Source: Dehalococcoidia bacterium UBA6495
Lineage (GTDB): Bacteria; Chloroflexota; Dehalococcoidia; Lucifugimonadales; UBA826
Assembly (NCBI GenBank): GCA_002435305.1
Contig: DJMH01000023.1
Coordinates: 1-8,185 of the forward strand
DNA length: 8,185 nucleotides
Reading direction: 5' to 3'
A model generated the notes under the pieces. It searched no databases. It saw only the letters and a program-made list of their open reading frames with translations, and was not told the origin of the DNA. Both the position numbers and the translations under genes were made by a program. Each line of letters opens with the position of its first letter. Within the stretch, counting starts at the first letter, position 1. Of this stretch, positions 1 through 6,189 are shown piece after piece.

Positions 1-788
1 TCAGACTCTTTGCAAAAGGGTACAAGTACAAGATTCTTGGTGTCTTACCATCAGATCGTCACCTATTAGGTGTCAATCCTCCCTTGAAGGCTGAGGAAAC
101 TATATATTTGCTTGGAACGGATGTTCAAGGTAGAGACGTATGGTCGAGACTAATGTTGGCGACCAGGATATCTATGACTATAGGTTTATTAAGTGTTTCC
201 CTCAGTCTATTTCTAGGTGTACTCCTTGGCGGGGTATCGGGATATTACGGAGGGTTAATTGATCTCGTAATACAAAGAATAATAGAGATTTTAAGATCCA
301 TACCAACTATACCTCTGTGGATGGCTATTGCGGCTTCAGTACCCCAGGATTGGTCAATAATCCGTGTATATTTTGCAATCACGATAATCATAGCAATGTT
401 TGAATGGACCAGGCTTGCTCGTGAGGTAAGAGGTAGATTTCTGTCGCTTCGAGATGAGGATTTTGTCACAGCTGCGGCATTACTTGGTGCCAGTAAAGTA
501 AGGATCATATTTAGACATATGGTTCCCTCTTTTATGAGCCATATAATAGCTTCTTCTACCTTGATGATTCCTTTTATAATAATCAGCGAGACATCACTCA
601 GTTTTCTGGGTTTGGGATTGCGCCCGCCAGCCATCAGCTGGGGAGTAATGCTGCAGGCCGCACAAAATGTACAGACGATAGCGCTAACTCCGTGGCAACT
701 AATTCCGGCTGCATTTGTTATTGTAGCGGTCTTGGCGTTCAATTTTCTTGGTGATGGCTTAAGAGACGCAGCCGACCCATACGGATAA
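1..788 (+). CDS. Peptide-type ABC transporter permease, DppC/OppC-like, 5'-truncated
   Basis: This is one of the two inner-membrane permeases of an Opp/Dpp-type importer for peptides or similar solutes. The reading frame is open from base 3, giving 261 visible residues before the stop. A TTG at base 84 is not the real start, because the frame upstream of it already reads like family sequence (for example DRHLLGVNPP). The true start lies left of the window, and the first transmembrane helix is probably missing. About five hydrophobic segments are visible. The cytoplasmic EAA loop that contacts the ATPases is at about bases 456-524 (EDFVTAAALLGASKVRIIF). Family hallmarks follow: TDVQGRDVWSRL near the start, LSFLGLGLRPP before the last helix, and GDGLRDAADP at the C-terminus. 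The stop is 13 bases before the first ATPase gene, so the genes are surely one operon. The real substrate could be peptides, nickel or oligosaccharides, since this family is not specific at sequence level. Confidence 0.95.
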   Translation, partial: RLFAKGYKYKILGVLPSDRHLLGVNPPLKAEETIYLLGTDVQGRDVWSRLMLATRISMTIGLLSVSLSLFLGVLLGGVSGYYGGLIDLVIQRIIEILRSIPTIPLWMAIAASVPQDWSIIRVYFAITIIIAMFEWTRLAREVRGRFLSLRDEDFVTAAALLGASKVRIIFRHMVPSFMSHIIASSTLMIPFIIISETSLSFLGLGLRPPAISWGVMLQAAQNVQTIALTPWQLIPAAFVIVAVLAFNFLGDGLRDAADPYG

Positions 789-801
789 GGAACGTGAAGC
801 A

Positions 802-1824
802 ATGACGAGCAGAGACCAACCCATATTAGAGGTCAAAAACCTGGAAACGCATTTTCCGCTCGATGAAGGGACTGTTGTTGCCGTGAATGGCGCCAGCTTC
901 GAGGTAATGCCGGGCAAAACTCTTGGAATTGTCGGAGAGAGTGGTTGTGGTAAGAGTGTGGCTGCAAGGTCTATTATGAGAATATTAGACAAACCAGGCG
1001 AAATTGTGGGTGGAGAGATTTTATTTCGTAGAAATCGAGGTGAAAGCAGCGAGAAAGTCGTCGACATCGCATCTATGGACTCTAACAGTGCCGAAATAAA
1101 GTCGATCAGGGGTGGTGAGATCGCCTACGTGTTTCAGGAACCCATGACCTCCTTTAGTCCGGTGCATACAATAGGGAACCAAATTATTGAGGCCATAAGA
1201 TTGCACCAGGACATAAGCAAGGAAGGTGCGAGAGAGATTGCCATACATGCTCTAGATGCAGTAGGGATACCACTAGCTGAAAGGCGCCTCAGCGACTATT
1301 CATTTCAATTAAGTGGTGGGCTTAGGCAAAGGGCCATGATAGCGATGACTTTAGTTTCTAACCCTACAATATTGATCGCCGATGAACCGACCACGGCTTT
1401 GGATGTCACCAACCAGGCTCAATTGCTTGAACTTATGTCTGAGTTACAGACTGACAACGGAATGGCCATTGTTTTGATTACGCATGATCTCGGTGTCATC
1501 GCCGAAATGGCGGATCACGTGGCAGTCATGTATTTGGGGGAGGTAGTTGAGAGCGCTCCGGTGGACGATATTTTTCACAATCCTCAACATCCATATACCA
1601 AGGCACTGCTGAAATCTATCCCTAAAATAAGATCAAATTCGTCGGAAAGACTGGCTTCCATTAGCGGAACTGTTCCACATCCCTATGATAGACCCCCAGG
1701 ATGTGCCTTTGGACCTCGATGCGATTTCTTTATGCCGGGTCGGTGTGATGCTTCAATTCCAGCTCTACAGGAAGTCAGACCTGTCCATCAGGTGAGCTGT
1801 TTTCTTTACGATGAGGGAGATTAA
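802..1824 (+). CDS. Peptide-type ABC transporter ATP-binding protein, DppD/OppD-like
   Basis: This is the first of two cytoplasmic ATPases that drive the importer; it binds and hydrolyses ATP against the permease pair. All nucleotide-binding motifs are intact: Walker A GESGCGKS (45-52), Q-loop Gln112, signature LSGGLRQR (170-177), Walker B ending in Asp194-Glu195, D-loop SALD-like TALD (198-201) and switch His228. The C-terminal oligopeptide/dipeptide transporter domain follows HPYTKALL and carries four cysteines (301, 307, 315, 333), an arrangement that in related Dpp/Opp ATPases binds an iron-sulfur cluster. At 340 residues it has normal length. The ATG is preceded by AAGGA at 787-791, ten bases upstream, which overlaps the permease stop codon, so translation may be coupled. 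The D-type rather than F-type assignment rests on gene order and on the QEPMTSFSP form of the Q-loop. Confidence 0.95.
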   Translation: MTSRDQPILEVKNLETHFPLDEGTVVAVNGASFEVMPGKTLGIVGESGCGKSVAARSIMRILDKPGEIVGGEILFRRNRGESSEKVVDIASMDSNSAEIKSIRGGEIAYVFQEPMTSFSPVHTIGNQIIEAIRLHQDISKEGAREIAIHALDAVGIPLAERRLSDYSFQLSGGLRQRAMIAMTLVSNPTILIADEPTTALDVTNQAQLLELMSELQTDNGMAIVLITHDLGVIAEMADHVAVMYLGEVVESAPVDDIFHNPQHPYTKALLKSIPKIRSNSSERLASISGTVPHPYDRPPGCAFGPRCDFFMPGRCDASIPALQEVRPVHQVSCFLYDEGD

Positions 1825-1827
1825 GAG

Positions 1828-2865
1828 ATGACAACTACTGAATCCAGGTTACCGGAAGAACGACTATTAGAGGTCTCCGATCTTGAGAAACACTTCCCGA
1901 TAAAGCAAGGTTTTCTAAAAAGAGAGGTCGGACGAATTCTAGCTGTTGATGGTGTTAACTTTCACATTAATGACGGAGAGACGCTAGGTTTGGTTGGTGA
2001 AAGCGGATGTGGAAAAACAACGACTGCGCGCTGTATTTTAAGGGCGGTCGATCCGACAAACGGAGAAATCCTATTTAGGACCCGAGAGGACGAAGTGGTT
2101 GACATAGCAATGTTAAAGGGAGCTGAGTTAAAGAAAATAAGAAGCGACATTCAAATGATCTTCCAGGATCCCTTTTCGTCGTTGAATCCCAGGATGACAT
2201 TACTGGACACAATTGGCGAGCCATTGCTACTTAATAATATAGGGTCAAAACACGATCGTGAAGAACGAGTCGCTGAGCTTTTAGAAATGGTGGGGCTACG
2301 GCCGGAATATATGCGAAGGTTCCCTCACGCATTTAGTGGAGGTCAGAGGCAAAGGATCGGTATAGCAAGAGCATTGGCACTAAATCCAAAATTGGTCGTT
2401 GCAGACGAACCAGTATCGGCGCTTGACGTTTCTGTGCAGGCACAGGTTTTGAATCTTCTCGCCGACCTCCAGGGAGAACTAGGCTTAACATATCTGTTTG
2501 TGGCTCACGATTTGAGTGTCGTTAAACATATAAGTGACAGGGTGGCAGTGATGTATGTTGGGAAACTAGTTGAAATGGCTCCCACGGACGAGCTTTTCTC
2601 CACGCCCAAACATCCGTACACAGCAGCACTACTTTCGGCTGTGCCAGAACCAGATCCTAGAGCAAAATCAGAGAGAATAATTTTACAAGGCGAGGTTGCA
2701 AACCCTGCAGATCCTCCTAGCGGATGTTATTTCCATCCCCGTTGTTCTTATGCGACCGAACAATGCAAATTAGAGACGCCTGTTCTGCAGGAAATTACGG
2801 ATGGACATTATGTAAGTTGCCATCGTGCTGAAGAATTGATTCTTGAGGGAGTTCTTGCTGAATGA
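1828..2865 (+). CDS. Peptide-type ABC transporter ATP-binding protein, DppF/OppF-like
   Basis: This is the second ATPase of the importer and pairs with the preceding one to form the two nucleotide sites. Motifs seen: Walker A GESGCGKT (57-64), Q-loop Gln113 within FQDPFSSLNPR (the form typical of F-type subunits), signature FSGGQRQR (169-176), Walker B with Asp193-Glu194, D-loop SALD (197-200) and switch His227. The C-terminal oligopeptide domain has four cysteines (300, 306, 313, 331) spaced nearly as in its partner. The length of 345 residues is usual. The start is three bases after the previous stop, with GAGGGAG at 1813-1819 eight bases upstream as ribosome binding site; both lie inside the end of the previous gene. 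This tight packing supports translation from one mRNA in fixed ratio with the other ATPase. Confidence 0.95.
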   Translation: MTTTESRLPEERLLEVSDLEKHFPIKQGFLKREVGRILAVDGVNFHINDGETLGLVGESGCGKTTTARCILRAVDPTNGEILFRTREDEVVDIAMLKGAELKKIRSDIQMIFQDPFSSLNPRMTLLDTIGEPLLLNNIGSKHDREERVAELLEMVGLRPEYMRRFPHAFSGGQRQRIGIARALALNPKLVVADEPVSALDVSVQAQVLNLLADLQGELGLTYLFVAHDLSVVKHISDRVAVMYVGKLVEMAPTDELFSTPKHPYTAALLSAVPEPDPRAKSERIILQGEVANPADPPSGCYFHPRCSYATEQCKLETPVLQEITDGHYVSCHRAEELILEGVLAE

Positions 2866-2897
2866 GCCAGTTAAACTGACAATTTACCCGAACATCA

Positions 2898-3530
2898 ATG
2901 CTTAAATCAAATATCTATTTCAGTCGAATAACCAACCTTTCTAGTGTAGGGAATTTTATAGCCATCGCTGTACTATGCGGGGGGGCTTCCAGCTTTGCTA
3001 GGTTCTTCATTTCAGACATTGTTCAGAAGAAAGTCAGATGGGAAGATCCCATACACATGAGTTGGCTTCCATCCACATGTCTCGGGATACCAGCCTTTCT
3101 TGCGGGGGCCTTATTAACATATGTTCTGGTCAAAGTAATTATAGGAGAAGACTACCTGAACAGAAATATTTTCATATGGATATTTATAGGACTTTTGTAT
3201 GGTATTTTTGTTCCGTTTATGACCGGACTCCTGCTTCCGATGGGAATGTTTGTTATGAATGTGTCTATTGGGGTGATTGAATTAAATAAGGCTTTCTATT
3301 TCTTTCTTGACGCTATTGTCCTAGCTCCGACAAATGCTTTCACACACGGTATTTTTGGAGTTATTAGTGGATTAATATGTGGTATGTGTTTGGCTGTAGC
3401 TTTGGGGCTCATGGATAGAATTCAGCTTATCGGGTCCCGATGGCAACTTGCTGTAGGTATCGCCTTTTCAGCATTCATGATTATTTTTTCAAAATTCGCC
3501 CCGACTCCTTTTCTCGCGAACTTCGGGTAA
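2898..3530 (+). CDS. Integral membrane protein of unknown function
   Basis: I do not recognise this 210-residue protein. It is strongly hydrophobic, with about five or six predicted membrane segments at roughly residues 17-38, 61-82, 91-108, 109-128, 133-172 (probably two helices) and 183-204. Short polar linkers join them, one charged stretch (QKKVRWED, 43-50) sits after the first helix, and small residues (Gly, Ala, Ser) are frequent within helices. No catalytic or metal-binding motif stands out. It begins 32 bases after the second ATPase on the same strand, so it probably shares the transporter transcript. The ATG is the first start codon after an in-frame stop at 2877, but no clear ribosome binding site precedes it, so expression may be low. 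Starting further downstream would remove the first helix. It could be an accessory transporter part, but it lacks the EAA loop of ABC permeases. Confidence 0.75.
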   Translation: MLKSNIYFSRITNLSSVGNFIAIAVLCGGASSFARFFISDIVQKKVRWEDPIHMSWLPSTCLGIPAFLAGALLTYVLVKVIIGEDYLNRNIFIWIFIGLLYGIFVPFMTGLLLPMGMFVMNVSIGVIELNKAFYFFLDAIVLAPTNAFTHGIFGVISGLICGMCLAVALGLMDRIQLIGSRWQLAVGIAFSAFMIIFSKFAPTPFLANFG

Positions 3531-3541
3531 AAGGAAATTTC

Positions 3542-4501
3542 TCAATAAGTTGATATGGTTTTAAACCATAGTTTCTTGAGATTGACGTCATCCACTTCCA
3601 GGGCAACATTGACTGAATTAGCATCATCTATAAAATTTCTTCGGCTGCCGTCTACTGTTTGACCCCTTGTGTATTTACCCTCGGTCTCTATAACTATCTT
3701 TAATCTCTCACATGTAAACAAGCTGTCATCAATCGCGTAGCCAACGGCTGGCATATCGTTGTATCTTACGGCTTCTTCTTTGGCCTGCCCAATTTTTCCA
3801 TAAGCAGATTGAATAAAAGGTGTGATTTTCTTTAGGAAATTAGAGACTGGGGATCCAAGGTTCCATATCTTTTCTTGCTCTAGCACGGATATTTCGACCT
3901 TATTGCATACATCTAGTCCAATTTGAGCAATGTTTAATCCAGAGGCATAGACAACAGCGGCTGCCATTACATCTCCGTACAAATTGGCACTTGCAACCGG
4001 CGTTGCATTTCCCGGCTGATGTATCGCGCCTCCCATGACGACGACTTCAGAGATAAGGTCGACTAAGGCTGGGTCCAAACTTAAAGCAAGGGCGAGATTT
4101 GTAAGCCTTCCGAGGGCAATATATGTAATTTTCCCGTCATATTCATTTGCGATGTCGATGGTGGCGTTAACAGCATGTTTTGCTTTGTGCGTAATTGAAG
4201 GTTCGGGTATGGAGGCGTCGCCTAATCCGTCGTTTCCGTGAATATGCCTCGCGTCTACGGGGTTTTTGAAATCGAAGGTCCGGCCGGCCCCCTTGTAGAC
4301 TGGAATTTTCTCATTTCCTGAAACCTCCAATATCTTTAAAGCATTGATGGTGGTTTGATCTAGACCAACGTTTCCAAAGACAGTCGTTAGCGCAACCACA
4401 TCTAACTTATCGCTAGCCAAGGCCATAAACAGTGCAGCAGCGTCATCTATTCCAGGGTCGCAATCTATGATAACTGATTTGTTTGGATTCATATTTGCCA
4501 T
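3542..4501 (-). CDS. Inosine-uridine-type nucleoside hydrolase, variant active site
   Basis: Members hydrolyse the N-glycosidic bond of ribonucleosides to free base and ribose, using an active-site calcium held by aspartates. The signature DCDPGIDDA is intact at residues 13-21, and the core VVMGGA (154-159), GN (164-165) and GLDV (195-198) follow the family pattern; 319 residues is normal. Two substrate positions differ from the classical enzymes. By my alignment to the Crithidia enzyme, the acid that contacts ribose (Glu166) is Ser171, and the His241 next to the conserved Asp is Asn248 (NDMPAVGYA, Asp249 kept). The usual GPLTN is GRLTN (131-135). The start ATG has GGAG eight bases upstream, favouring it over the Met at codon 4. 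The gene faces the transporter operon and ends 11 bases from it. Substrate, and even hydrolase activity, are uncertain; the fold assignment is firm. Confidence 0.93.
   Translation of the reverse strand: MANMNPNKSVIIDCDPGIDDAAALFMALASDKLDVVALTTVFGNVGLDQTTINALKILEVSGNEKIPVYKGAGRTFDFKNPVDARHIHGNDGLGDASIPEPSITHKAKHAVNATIDIANEYDGKITYIALGRLTNLALALSLDPALVDLISEVVVMGGAIHQPGNATPVASANLYGDVMAAAVVYASGLNIAQIGLDVCNKVEISVLEQEKIWNLGSPVSNFLKKITPFIQSAYGKIGQAKEEAVRYNDMPAVGYAIDDSLFTCERLKIVIETEGKYTRGQTVDGSRRNFIDDANSVNVALEVDDVNLKKLWFKTISTY
3554..3570. repeat. Perfect 17-base palindrome in the convergent gene ends, possible terminator
   Basis: TATGGTTT and AAACCATA flank a single central T, giving an RNA hairpin in either direction. 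It lies 23 bases past the stop of the rightward membrane-protein gene, inside the last codons of the leftward nucleoside hydrolase gene. On the + strand it is followed by GTTTCTT, a weak T-rich tract, so it could end the transporter transcript. The stem is AT-rich and the T-tract is poor, so it may be only a chance palindrome. Confidence 0.3.
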
Positions 4502-4556
4502 GGATCAGTCTCCAGTTTCGGATTGAGATTTAAATGAATTGAAGATTATGTTTAAA

Positions 4557-4565
4557 ATTATCACA
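4557..4565 (-). promoter_or_regulatory. Possible extended -10 promoter for the nucleoside hydrolase gene
   Basis: Read leftward, the strand carries TGTGATAAT, an extended -10 element with one mismatch in the hexamer. Transcription would begin near base 4550 and leave a leader of about 50 bases before the ATG at 4501. No good -35 box lies 17 bases further upstream, which extended -10 promoters can do without. This is a pattern match only, in AT-rich DNA. Confidence 0.3.
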
Positions 4566-4596
4566 TGAGTGTTTAAGCTATATTTATTCAGTCAGA

Positions 4597-4613
4597 GGTT
4601 GCTTTGCGCAACC
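4597..4613. repeat. Short perfect inverted repeat (6-bp stem)
   Basis: GGTTGC at 4597-4602 and GCAACC at 4608-4613 enclose TTTGC. The stem is GC-rich for this AT-rich spacer. No T-run follows on either strand, so it is not a standard intrinsic terminator. It could be an operator, an RNA structure or chance. Confidence 0.35.
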
Positions 4614-4820
4614 ACATCGGTTAGTGATTTGAGATGGATTATACACACTCCAATGCTATCGCCGGGCTGCTGATTCTGGCTTGTCCGATTCTGTATGTGG
4701 ACATGTAAGAATTCCAAGAAGTAAGATCAGGTGTATCGGCCAATCTTTCTGACTTTTGTCAAACAAATTGATTTAAGGTGACCCACTAAAGTGGAGATTG
4801 TTTGATGGTTCAGTTGTGAG

Positions 4821-5426
4821 TTAGCTTACTTTGTCTATCGGTGTGATTGATATTGAAGAATCATCGATGGGTTTAATCAAATTTTGTACTGCAGCAAAAT
4901 TGTTAGCTCGATTCAGCCATTTATACTCGCTTCCTAGCTCCAATATGACCGGCATTCTGTGGTGTATCTCAGACATGATTTGGTTGGATTTTGTGGTGAT
5001 AATGGTAAAGGTGTTCACCGGTCGTCTATTTTCATCCATCCATAAGGTATGCAAGCCACAAAAATTCATTAATGAGCCATCTGCAGTTTGTACAAAATAA
5101 GGCAATTTGCTCGCTGTATCCCATTCGTAGAAACCATTGGAGGGGACAACACATCTTTGAGTATCAACTAAATTTTTAAAAGAAGGTTTTGTAAGAAGGG
5201 TTTCACCTCTTGCATTGATTAGTTTATTAGCGAACGATTTATTTTGAGACCATGCTGGAATCAAACCCCACCTCATATTCACCACCTGATTTTCAATAAT
5301 TACAGGCATTTCCATAGTTGGAGCAAAATTTGTAACTTTTACTCCTTGAAACGGGGCGACATCATGATTTGGGAATCTATTTTTTAATTCCACATCGTCA
5401 ATATAAACAGAAAATCGACCACACAT
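4821..5426 (-). CDS. SRAP-family abasic-site DNA-protein crosslink protein (YedK/HMCES-like)
   Basis: The family protects abasic sites in single-stranded DNA by forming a thiazolidine bond between the site and its N-terminal cysteine. That cysteine must follow the initiator Met, so I start at the ATG at 5424-5426 giving MCGRFS, not at the in-frame TTG four codons upstream. GGAG at 5433-5436, six bases before this ATG, agrees. The product is 201 residues, close to the usual length. Conserved elements seen: Cys2-Gly3-Arg4, NFAPT (33-37), MRWGLIPAW (51-59), INARGET with Asn71, GFYEW with Glu101, and HHRMPVIL (155-162), where His155 matches the catalytic His. These match YedK Cys2, Asn75, Glu105 and His160. 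The gene often accompanies SOS functions, but I see no LexA-like box here. It lies 84 bases downstream of the small leftward gene. Confidence 0.96.
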   Translation of the reverse strand: MCGRFSVYIDDVELKNRFPNHDVAPFQGVKVTNFAPTMEMPVIIENQVVNMRWGLIPAWSQNKSFANKLINARGETLLTKPSFKNLVDTQRCVVPSNGFYEWDTASKLPYFVQTADGSLMNFCGLHTLWMDENRRPVNTFTIITTKSNQIMSEIHHRMPVILELGSEYKWLNRANNFAAVQNLIKPIDDSSISITPIDKVS

Positions 5427-5432
5427 AATTGA

Positions 5433-5436
5433 CTCC
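5433..5436 (-). promoter_or_regulatory. Ribosome binding site deciding the SRAP start
   Basis: Reading leftward, GGAG sits six bases before the ATG at 5426. It overlaps the alternative TTG at 5438-5436, which therefore cannot use it. This and the need for Cys2 settle the start. Confidence 0.75.
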
Positions 5437-5510
5437 AAAATAGTATTTCACATGATTCTTGAAATTTTATCCTCCCGCATCATCGAGAAGGATGTGTTCC
5501 TAGCGATCTA

Positions 5511-5780
5511 TCAGGAATAAAATGTTTGCTCAATCACAGGGGTGACGTTAAAGTCGCCTAATTTCTTACACTGGCCAATAGTGCTCTCAATTTGAGAATA
5601 ATCCTCAGCTTCCATTAATAAAAAAAATGTATGTTCCGTCGGATTCACTTTAAAGAAGCTGATCGTCACATTATTTTTTTTTGCCAGAGAAGGTATCTGT
5701 TTCCATAAATCCATGGATTCAGAATCCCCAGAAAAACAATTCTCGAAAGAATGGACGTGGGTAACATGATAGGTAGCCAT
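5511..5780 (-). CDS. Small conserved-looking protein of unknown function, 89 residues
   Basis: I cannot name a function. The product starts MATYHVTHVHSFENCF and has alternating hydrophobic and polar stretches (YHVTHVH, VTISFFKVN, HTFFLLMEA), each followed by helix-like segments. That suggests a small alpha/beta fold of the dimeric ferredoxin-like type, an inference from pattern only, perhaps related to DUF3303-like proteins. No membrane segment or signal peptide is seen. Three histidines sit near the N-terminus (5, 8, 10), and two cysteines are at 15 and 71. The start is well supported: AAGGAG at 5792-5787, six bases upstream, and a plausible sigma-70 promoter at 5811-5839 with a leader of about 25 bases. 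The SRAP gene follows 84 bases downstream on the same strand and may share the transcript. The strong initiation signals argue that it is a real gene despite its size. Confidence 0.75.
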   Translation of the reverse strand: MATYHVTHVHSFENCFSGDSESMDLWKQIPSLAKKNNVTISFFKVNPTEHTFFLLMEAEDYSQIESTIGQCKKLGDFNVTPVIEQTFYS

Positions 5781-5786
5781 CTGATA

Positions 5787-5792
5787 CTCCTT
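5787..5792 (-). promoter_or_regulatory. Strong ribosome binding site of the 89-residue gene
   Basis: The leftward strand reads AAGGAG followed by six bases and the ATG at 5780. This is the best Shine-Dalgarno match in the window and supports the small ORF as a gene. Confidence 0.75.
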
Positions 5793-5810
5793 ACTTAATA
5801 GGTTTGTAAC

Positions 5811-5839
5811 TATATACTTATCAGCACTGTATTTGTCCG
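5811..5839 (-). promoter_or_regulatory. Possible sigma-70 promoter of the 89-residue gene
   Basis: Read leftward, CGGACA (5839-5834; four of six -35 positions) is followed by exactly 17 bases and TATATA (5816-5811) as -10. Transcription would start near 5804, leaving a short leader with the AAGGAG site. Spacing and position fit well, although the hexamers are imperfect. Confidence 0.45.
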
Positions 5840-6130
5840 ATGCCTTAAAGTTTTTAATCGGTTAATGAGGCAGGAGGTTTTAGCCCTACCTCGGATTGGA
5901 AAATAATGCCATAAATTTCTGAGCAATGGATAACTCTAAAAATACGACTAATATCTAATCCCGGGCACTGCTAGACTCTGCTGATGAATGATTCTAATAT
6001 GCTGATTTAGGTAAGCCCATATGGAATTCATTACAAAAATTCCCAAGACAGCTATTTGGCGTATGAAATCTAAATTTGTTTTTTCGCTCGTGGTACTACT
6101 TTGTCTCAAGAAGGCCCTCTAAAAGTGAAG

Positions 6131-6157
6131 TTGACATAAAAAGAGATAGTCTATAGG
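6131..6157 (+). promoter_or_regulatory. Possible sigma-70 promoter of the aldolase gene
   Basis: A perfect TTGACA -35 box is at 6131-6136. The best -10 candidate is TATAGG at 6152-6157, only 15 bases further, which is shorter than the ideal 17. The position, about 30-55 bases before the ATG at 6190, is right for a promoter. The exact -10 is uncertain. Confidence 0.4.
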
Positions 6158-6189
6158 TTTCCAAAAGAAGTGAATTAGGAGACTTATAT

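Larger units (their letters stand above)
4502..4820. other. 319-base intergenic region without a convincing gene
   Basis: It separates the start of the nucleoside hydrolase gene from the end of the SRAP gene, both leftward. I see a 6-base-pair hairpin (GGTTGC/GCAACC, loop TTTGC) at 4597-4613 without a T-run on either side, and a 24-codon rightward ORF at 4634-4708 with a hydrophobic product but no good ribosome binding site. Short weak inverted repeats (CCAC/GTGG at about 4784-4795, TGAC/GTCA at about 4750-4761) lie where a terminator for the SRAP gene would be expected, but none has a strong stem plus U-tract. Confidence 0.6.
5781..6189. other. 409-base divergent intergenic region
   Basis: It lies between two genes transcribed away from each other, so it should hold two promoters. 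One candidate for each direction is listed separately. Otherwise I see a weak inverted repeat GAGGT/ACCTC at 5874-5892 with a nine-base loop, several AT-rich tracts, and a 33-codon rightward ORF at 6021-6122 (listed under findings) without a convincing ribosome binding site. No tRNA, riboswitch or repeat array was recognised. Confidence 0.6.

Noticed and set aside
245..802. 185-codon leftward ORF opposite the permease
   Set aside because: It lies fully inside a permease gene with clear family motifs; its translation resembles no protein family and no ribosome binding site is seen.
759..1248. Leftward ORFs opposite the start of the first ATPase
   Set aside because: They overlap an intact ATPase with all nucleotide-binding motifs and are antisense shadows.
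1962..2150. 62-codon leftward ORF opposite the second ATPase
   Set aside because: It is antisense to the Walker A region of an intact gene.
3038..3280. 80-codon rightward ORF in another frame of the membrane protein
   Set aside because: The frame of the 210-residue protein gives continuous membrane helices over the whole length, whereas this frame gives a mixed sequence without recognisable features.
4035..4241. 68-codon rightward ORF opposite the nucleoside hydrolase
   Set aside because: It is antisense to conserved nucleoside hydrolase core motifs.
4831..5100. 89-codon rightward ORF opposite the SRAP gene
   Set aside because: It is antisense to the SRAP catalytic motifs and has no independent support.
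5874..5892. GAGGT/ACCTC inverted repeat as an operator or terminator
   Set aside because: Five base pairs with a nine-base loop is expected by chance in a region this size, and no T-run follows.
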